A model generated the notes under the pieces. The model was not told the origin of the DNA. It did not search any database and was given only the letters and a program-made list of their open reading frames with translations. Position numbers and translations under genes: made by a program. Shown here in pieces: positions 6,086 through 10,086 of a stretch of DNA of 10,086 bases. Position 1 is the stretch's first letter. Every line of letters starts with the position of its first letter. The stretch comes from RGIG5612 sp045546255 (GTDB lineage Bacteria > Bacillota > Clostridia > Lachnospirales > Lachnospiraceae): contig JAZQCK010000068.1 of NCBI GenBank assembly GCA_045546255.1, forward strand, positions 1-10,086, written 5' to 3'.

Positions 6086-6091
6086 AAAAAT

Positions 6092-6121
6092 ATTGTATGA
6101 TAACAGCGGCTCCAATGTCAA
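6092..6121 (-). promoter_or_regulatory. Promoter of rpsT
   Basis: On the reverse strand a perfect -35 TTGACA (6116-6121) is followed, after 18 nt, by -10 TACAAT (6092-6097). The -35 begins 16 nt after the galM stop, so rpsT is independently transcribed and no galM terminator fits between. Confidence 0.8.
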
Positions 6122-6137
6122 CACTATTTTTAAGAAG

Positions 6138-7166
6138 TTATACAACACCGAAGCGATACTCAATAAACTCGCAATACTCTTCCCCGGCTTTTAAGATTGG
6201 CTGTGGAAATTCCGGATGATGAACTGCATCCGGGAAGAACTGTGGCTCTAATGCAAAGCCGCATTGAGGACCGTAAACAGCACCCTCTTTACCATTTCGT
6301 TTCGTAATAAAAGTTCCATTATAAATCTGCATTCCAGGAAGACTCGTCCGAACAGAAAGGAACCTTCCGCTTATCGGCTCGAAAACTCTGGCATCCCACT
6401 TGCTATTCGCATGCGACAGAATAAGGTTTCCATCTAACGCTTCTGTTCCGAGATTTCGGGCATTTAAAAAATTATAAATCGTTCCTTCTACAGATTTGAT
6501 CTCGCCAGTTGGAATCTGCGTCTCGTCTACCGGGGTGAATTCATACGCCCCAATCTGAAGCTGATGGCCCGATACGGACGGAACCATTGTTTTCTCTGCA
6601 GAAAGACCTCTGCCTCCAACTCCTGCAAGATTAAAATAACTATGCCCTGTCAGACTGCAGAGCGTTGTCTGATCGCTCACGGCATGATACTCAAGACGCA
6701 GGGCGTTATCATCCGATAAAGTGATCCTTTGCTCTACCTGCAAGGCGCCCGGGAATCCGTCTTCGCCATCGGGACTAGTGTACTTTAAAACAAGTGCGTC
6801 ATCTAAGACTTCATACTCCCAGAGTTTTTTATGGAAGCCTCCGCCTCCGTGGTTGATATGGATCCCTTCGTTTGCTGTTAATTCATAAAGCTGTCCGTTC
6901 AGTTCAAACGAGGCCCCGGCAATCCGGTTCGCCACTCGTCCAATTGTCGCTCCAAAGTAACAATCATCCGATTCATATTCAGCAAGTGCATCATACCCAA
7001 GCACTATATCAGCAGGATTTCCAAATCGGTCCGGAGTAATAATCGACTGAATGATGCCGCCAAAGTTTAAAACCCTGACCACAGTGCCTTTATCATTTTC
7101 CAGTCGAATGATCATGACCTCTTTTCCATCTAAAAGTGTTCCCCAGTAGTCTTCAGTAATTCTCAT
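6138..7166 (-). CDS. galM: Aldose 1-epimerase (mutarotase)
   Basis: Catalyses interconversion of alpha and beta anomers of aldoses such as galactose, feeding the Leloir pathway; cytoplasmic. At 342 residues it has the usual GalM length and covers the whole beta-sandwich. Visible motifs are GRVANRI (76-82, with the substrate-binding Arg81), HINHGGGGFHKKLW (103-116, with His106 as the conserved catalytic-site His), TSPDGEDGFPG (130-140), GHSYFNLAG (174-182, with His175 as the probable acid) and FALEPQFFPDA (304-314, with Glu307 as the probable base). ATG 7164-7166 is preceded by AGAGGAGA about 10 nt upstream. No other galactose gene is adjacent, so it acts as a stand-alone housekeeping or sugar-scavenging enzyme here. 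Confidence 0.95.
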   Translation of the reverse strand: MRITEDYWGTLLDGKEVMIIRLENDKGTVVRVLNFGGIIQSIITPDRFGNPADIVLGYDALAEYESDDCYFGATIGRVANRIAGASFELNGQLYELTANEGIHINHGGGGFHKKLWEYEVLDDALVLKYTSPDGEDGFPGALQVEQRITLSDDNALRLEYHAVSDQTTLCSLTGHSYFNLAGVGGRGLSAEKTMVPSVSGHQLQIGAYEFTPVDETQIPTGEIKSVEGTIYNFLNARNLGTEALDGNLILSHANSKWDARVFEPISGRFLSVRTSLPGMQIYNGTFITKRNGKEGAVYGPQCGFALEPQFFPDAVHHPEFPQPILKAGEEYCEFIEYRFGVV

Positions 7167-7214
7167 TTTGGGCTTTTCTCCTCTATAGCATAGGGAATAT
7201 CGTTATTCAAGCTG

Positions 7215-7242
7215 ACTTTACAGATTTTACTTGAAATATCAA
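7215..7242 (-). promoter_or_regulatory. Possible galM promoter
   Basis: Reverse-strand TTGATA (7237-7242), 16 nt, TAAAGT (7215-7220). The predicted leader is about 40 nt. The -35 overlaps the spacer of the divergent tRNA promoter, so the two may compete for polymerase. The match is only moderate. Confidence 0.35.
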
Positions 7243-7259
7243 TTTGTTTCGTTTATTAT
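7231..7259 (+). promoter_or_regulatory. Promoter of tRNA-Leu
   Basis: TTGAAA (7231-7236), a 17-nt spacer and TATTAT (7254-7259). Transcription would start near 7266, some 23 nt before the mature tRNA 5' end. The leader holds a small inverted repeat, CTGCAA-A-TTGCAG (7269-7281). Confidence 0.7.
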
Positions 7260-7288
7260 AGTTAAGCACTGCAAATTGCAGTAGTCAT

Positions 7289-7372
7289 GCGGATATGGCG
7301 GAATAGGCAGACGCGCATGGTTCAGGTCCATGTGAGGTAACACTCATGCAGGTTCAACTCCTGTTATCCGCA
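7289..7372 (+). tRNA. tRNA-Leu (anticodon CAG)
   Basis: An 84-nt cloverleaf with a long variable arm, as in Leu-type tRNAs. The acceptor stem GCGGATA (7289-7295) pairs with TATCCGC (7365-7371), with discriminator A7372. The D-arm lies in TGGCGGAATAGGCAGACGCG. The anticodon stem CATGG/CCATG encloses TTCAGGT, giving anticodon CAG, which reads CUG. The variable arm is TGAGGTAACACTCA, and the T-arm contains GGTTCAACTCC. The 3' CCA is not encoded. Confidence 0.95.
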
Positions 7373-7374
7373 GA

Positions 7375-7407
7375 AAGACATCACCGATTCGGTGGTGTCT
7401 TTTTTTG
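7375..7407 (+). terminator. Intrinsic terminator of tRNA-Leu
   Basis: AAGACATCACCG (7375-7386) pairs with CGGTGGTGTCTT (7390-7401) with one G-U pair and a 3-nt loop, and runs into seven further T before G7407. On the reverse strand only TTT follows the hairpin, so it may weakly serve the convergent U32 gene as well. Confidence 0.85.
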
Positions 7408-7409
7408 TT

Positions 7410-7437
7410 TGGCGGAATAGGCGTACACGCATAGTTC
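7410..7437 (+). pseudogene. Degenerate fragment of tRNA-Leu (D-arm to anticodon stem)
   Basis: 28 nt starting TGGCGGAATAGGC match tRNA positions 7296-7323 without gaps at 24 of 28 bases, offset by 114 nt; the first 13 are identical. There is no acceptor stem, anticodon arm closure, variable arm or T-arm, so it cannot be a functional tRNA. It begins three bases after the T-tract of the tRNA terminator and looks like the remnant of a tandem copy or a partial duplication. Confidence 0.7.
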
Positions 7438-7443
7438 CACGCA

Positions 7444-8304
7444 CTACTCCACTCCCTTGTAATGATGACCTCTTGTGAAGTTCAAGCAGAGTTCTTTTTC
7501 TCCTCCAAAGAAACCGGAAAGAATCCTGCGAACCTCTGCTTCCGGCTCGATCGTAAAATCGATCAAAATGTTTTGATAAACAAAACCGTCCATTTCGAAT
7601 CCATCCGGGGCTTCCGTCAGTTTGTCCAGCATGCAGGTCGGCTGGCCATTATAGACGATGTCATAACACTGGCCACATTCACTCGTAATATAAAACTGAT
7701 GTTTCTTCTCATCCGCAAACTGCATCAGCGGTTTTTCACAGCCGGCATAGTTGCGGTTGAGGCACTGGTTCGTGATCATCAATGGCTGATAGCCATACAC
7801 TTTACAAATAAACTCTTCAGGCGATATGCCCACTTCGTTTTCTGCACTCAATATCAGCTGCTGCGCCTCGCGGTCCGTCAGCTCATCAGAAAGGATAAAC
7901 TGCATTGCCGGAAAGTGGCTTCTGTAGAAAGAAAGTGCGCTGGTGTTATAGGCATATAAGAAACTATCGCCAATGAGCTGCCAGTTTTCTAAATCAGCAG
8001 TCGCCTCGCTTCCCTCATACGCCTTCAGGATTTCCTTCAGCAGTCCCATCTCATCGATGTTCTTGATCACGATCCCATCAAAAAGTTTCGCCTTTTCTGC
8101 GATTCGGGCCACGGATTCTGCTTTCTTTTCGCGAAGCACATCCGGCAGCTGCAGATAGAACTTCTTTTCCGGATGTTCCTTCCGAATCGTTTCTATGTCT
8201 AAAGCAGCGCAGCTGAAATCTGCGATGACCCGATTTACCTGATCAAACGCCAGCACTTCCTGAAACTGTATTTTGTTTTTCACCCGAACGATGATATCCG
8301 CCAC
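7444..8304 (-). CDS. U32-family-related protein, probable detached C-terminal half of a U32-DUF3656 protein
   Basis: The 286-residue product has no signal peptide or membrane helix. Residues 170-189 (YGYQPLMITNQCLNRNYAGC) and the tail NFTRGHHYKGVE (275-286) match the last domain of long bacterial U32 proteins, where GY.PLM...C and TRGHFYRGVE occur. C181, C189, C210, C213 and C224 could bind metal or an Fe-S cluster. The N-terminal 150 residues resemble a weakly conserved TIM-barrel half without the U32 signature. GTG (8302-8304) is the start: GGAGG (8313-8317) is 8 nt upstream and lies within the end of the preceding gene, only 5 nt away. Co-translation with that gene is likely and the two products probably form one complex. 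Many relatives appear to have both parts in one chain; that comparison is from memory. Confidence 0.65.
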   Translation of the reverse strand: MADIIVRVKNKIQFQEVLAFDQVNRVIADFSCAALDIETIRKEHPEKKFYLQLPDVLREKKAESVARIAEKAKLFDGIVIKNIDEMGLLKEILKAYEGSEATADLENWQLIGDSFLYAYNTSALSFYRSHFPAMQFILSDELTDREAQQLILSAENEVGISPEEFICKVYGYQPLMITNQCLNRNYAGCEKPLMQFADEKKHQFYITSECGQCYDIVYNGQPTCMLDKLTEAPDGFEMDGFVYQNILIDFTIEPEAEVRRILSGFFGGEKELCLNFTRGHHYKGVE

Positions 8305-8309
8305 TTAGC

Positions 8310-9926
8310 TTACCTCCGGTATACCGATACAATTTCTTCTTTGAGTGTTTCAGCCGCTTCTCTGCGAAGCGCATTGAACGCACTCATACGGACAAACGCA
8401 TCCTCGTCGATCACACAGTCTATTGTTTGCATCTCCACGCCGCTGCCACCGCTCTTTTTCATTTTATCAATCAGGACATCTTCCGTCGTTGGTGCGTTGG
8501 ATGCCGCCTCGACCGTCTCGCCTTCCACATAGATCGTAACGTCTGCCCCGTCTTTTCCACAGCCTAGTCCGGTGAGCGTGATCGAAAGAGGATTTCCGAC
8601 CTGTGCAAAGACGACGCAGGAAGCCGGAATCATTCTCTCAGACTTTAAAATCTCATTTTCGATTTCAGTGATCAAGACATCGTTTCTGGTTCTCCAGACT
8701 TCCATACCAGGCTTGATCTTTTTTAATTCTTTTGCATTCAGCCAGACGGTCTCTCCTGCTGCGCCTTCTGCTCCGCTGGTCAGTTCCACGACTGCTTCAA
8801 ATGTTTTGATATCTTCTTCAGCAAGATTTTTGCGCAGCTCTAAGACGTCTTTATGATGAAGCTCTTTTTCAAGCTTTACTGCAATTTTCGGAGCATTCAC
8901 GGCTTCGATCACACCAATCTGCTGCCCGATATGATTCGGCCGTTTGAGAGCAGCCATCTGTTTTCCCTTATCCGTGAAATAATATCCGCCGTAAAAACCG
9001 CCGCGGTTATAAATATCACGAAGATCTGAAACAGTATCACGAACAAAGCTCATGTAACGTTCTTTCACTTCATCGCTCAGATCCTCATAGTTATCTTCGA
9101 ACTCTTCTCCCTTCAGTTCCAGATACAGATCTCTGGCCTTGCGATAAGCAGCAACTGTAGACGCCACATAGGACGGATTCTTCATCCTTCCTTCGATCTT
9201 GAAAGAATCGATTCCCGCGTCAATCAGTTTTGGAAGTTCTTCCAAGGTGCAAAGGTCTTTCAAACTCAAGAGATATTCATGTGCATATCCAGGAAGTTCA
9301 TAGCACTTCCTGCAAGGCTGCGCACACCTTCCACGGTTTCCGCTCCGCCCTCCTGCGAAACTGCTGAAGAGGCATTTTCCGGAATAGGCAAAACACATTG
9401 CCCCATGAACAAAGGTCTCAATCTCGATCTCAACTTTTTCCTTGATAGATTTGATTTCGTCTAAAGAAAGTTCCCTGGCTGGAACGATCCGCTCCATACC
9501 AAGATCTTTTGCAAACTGCGCGCCATAGGAAGAACAGATGCTCATCTGGGTGCTGGCATGAATTGGGAGATCCGGGAAATTGTCTTTTAAGATTTTAAGG
9601 ACACCAAAGTCCTGGACAAGAACCGCATCCAGACCGGCTTTGTAATACGGCATCAAATACTGCACCAGGTTTCCGCCATTCAGCTCATCCTCTTTCAGCA
9701 GAGTGTTGATCGTCATATAGACTTTCACTCCATGAAGATGGCAATAATCGAGAGCTTTCAGGAAAGCCTCCTCGTCAAAATTTCCTGCATAGGCACGCGC
9801 GGAAAAAAGGCTGCCTCCGGCATAGACTGCGTCACAGCCTGCCTTCACTGCTGCCTCCATTGCTTCATATGTCCCTGCCGGCGCAAGGATTTCCACTTTT
9901 CCAAATGCTGTCATCTCAGTGCTCAT
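8310..9926 (-). CDS. U32 family protein with DUF3656 domain (RlhA-like; often annotated as collagenase-like peptidase)
   Basis: A 538-residue cytoplasmic protein. Residues 11-270 form the U32 domain: VEILAPAG near the start, then the U32 signature at 170-189 with HGAMC, SGKC and S189. Cys178, Cys185, Cys201 and Cys205 (RCAQPCRKC) are the expected Fe-S ligands, followed by FKIEGRMK (242-249). Residues about 370-510 are DUF3656-like, ending in a FNALRREA helix. Family members RlhA and TrhP hydroxylate 23S rRNA and tRNA respectively, so RNA modification is more plausible than proteolysis. The start is uncertain: GTG 9941, ATG 9926 or ATG 9914 are in frame and none has a strong Shine-Dalgarno. 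I give ATG 9926; ATG 9914 places the first residues closest to the usual family start. It overlaps a TATAAT box at 9925-9930. Confidence 0.85.
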   Translation of the reverse strand: MSTEMTAFGKVEILAPAGTYEAMEAAVKAGCDAVYAGGSLFSARAYAGNFDEEAFLKALDYCHLHGVKVYMTINTLLKEDELNGGNLVQYLMPYYKAGLDAVLVQDFGVLKILKDNFPDLPIHASTQMSICSSYGAQFAKDLGMERIVPARELSLDEIKSIKEKVEIEIETFVHGAMCFAYSGKCLFSSFAGGRSGNRGRCAQPCRKCYELPGYAHEYLLSLKDLCTLEELPKLIDAGIDSFKIEGRMKNPSYVASTVAAYRKARDLYLELKGEEFEDNYEDLSDEVKERYMSFVRDTVSDLRDIYNRGGFYGGYYFTDKGKQMAALKRPNHIGQQIGVIEAVNAPKIAVKLEKELHHKDVLELRKNLAEEDIKTFEAVVELTSGAEGAAGETVWLNAKELKKIKPGMEVWRTRNDVLITEIENEILKSERMIPASCVVFAQVGNPLSITLTGLGCGKDGADVTIYVEGETVEAASNAPTTEDVLIDKMKKSGGSGVEMQTIDCVIDEDAFVRMSAFNALRREAAETLKEEIVSVYRR

Positions 9927-9950
9927 TATAAAGCATTTCACTCTTAAAAC

Positions 9951-10008
9951 AATACTTGCAATTTTTTATTGTAAAGACATTTCATGCGTTATATAATTTG
10001 TAAGTATT
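9951..10008. repeat. Imperfect inverted repeat spanning the divergent promoter region
   Basis: AATACTTGCAA (9951-9961) and TTGTAAGTATT (9998-10008) are inverted copies matching at 10 of 11 bases and separated by 36 bp. They flank the -35/-10 of the downstream gene and sit between two divergent genes, so they could be paired operator sites. No regulator is identified. Confidence 0.4.
9969..9997 (+). promoter_or_regulatory. Promoter of the right-end dehydrogenase gene
   Basis: TTGTAA (9969-9974), a 17-nt spacer and consensus TATAAT (9992-9997). The leader to the ATG at 10052 is about 50 nt. On the reverse strand, TACAAT (9968-9973) overlaps the -35 and could be the -10 for the U32 gene, with a weak -35 (TTATAT). 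Confidence 0.7.
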
Positions 10009-10051
10009 TTGTTGATTTAATACGGTAAAGTTATAAAGAAAGAGGTTATTT

Positions 10052-10086
10052 ATGATTCGAATCGGTATTGCAGGTTATGGAAACAT
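10052..10086 (+). CDS. N-terminus of a Rossmann-fold dehydrogenase, possibly diaminopimelate dehydrogenase (partial)
   Basis: ATG 10052 follows AAGAGG (10040-10045) by 6 nt. The 11 visible residues, MIRIGIAGYGN, form a beta strand plus the start of a GXGXXG dinucleotide-binding loop. MIRIGIVGYGN is the typical opening of meso-diaminopimelate dehydrogenase (ddh), which makes meso-DAP for lysine and peptidoglycan. Other Gfo/Idh/MocA oxidoreductases start similarly, so the family is only suggested. The gene continues beyond the window. Confidence 0.6.
   Translation, partial: MIRIGIAGYGN

Noticed and set aside
5857..6219. Open frame of 120 codons on the forward strand over the rpsT start and leader
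   Set aside because: It crosses the rpsT gene, its promoter and the end of galM on the opposite strand, all of which have clear signals.
7269..7281. CTGCAA-A-TTGCAG palindrome upstream of tRNA-Leu
   Set aside because: Short, and located in the tRNA precursor leader; could occur by chance and has no second copy in the window.
7462..7959. Open frame of 165 codons on the forward strand
   Set aside because: It lies wholly opposite the reverse-strand U32-like gene, has no ribosome site and gives a protein with no recognisable pattern; the reverse gene has family motifs.
8310..9926. Secreted collagenase
   Set aside because: The common database name implies this, but there is no signal peptide, and characterised relatives with the same cysteines are RNA hydroxylases.

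Overview
The window looks like the chromosome of an anaerobic Gram-positive of the Clostridia. Shine-Dalgarno sites are strong (AGGAGG/GGAGG), GTG and TTG starts are common, and GC content is moderate by eye. The ribosomal protein S20 sequence and the U32-protein/tRNA context resemble Lachnospiraceae or Eubacteriaceae. That placement comes from memory of families, not from a search.

Left part (1-5660), a haem module. A gene tail entering from the left (1-84) and a reverse-strand MarR regulator (185-661) converge on a shared hairpin terminator. The regulator diverges from a strong promoter carrying GTTCC/GGAAC inverted repeats. That promoter drives two small tandem membrane proteins (853-1323 and 1339-1797). 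Each has two H-X13-H histidine pairs, the classic ligand spacing for two stacked b haems in a four-helix bundle. After an intergenic hairpin come two radical SAM/SPASM enzymes and two Lrp/AsnC-like proteins. I read these as AhbC, AhbD, AhbA and AhbB, the full siroheme-to-haem b branch of the alternative haem pathway. An unrecognised four-helix membrane protein (5152-5589) closes the run before a strong terminator. The arrangement suggests haem synthesis dedicated to a locally encoded membrane cytochrome pair.

Middle part (5691-7402), housekeeping. rpsT (S20) starts at a TTG on the reverse strand behind a promoter and a structured leader of about 130 nt. galM (aldose 1-epimerase) lies just upstream on the same strand. 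A tRNA-Leu(CAG) gene on the forward strand has its own promoter and terminator. It is followed by a degenerate 28-nt copy of part of the same tRNA.

Right part (7444-10086). Two adjacent reverse-strand genes encode a U32-DUF3656 protein (RlhA-like) and what looks like the detached C-terminal U32 half. Divergent from them, behind a clear promoter, starts a Rossmann-fold dehydrogenase cut by the window end, perhaps diaminopimelate dehydrogenase.

No mobile element, CRISPR array or rRNA was seen. No gene-free stretch exceeds 300 bases.
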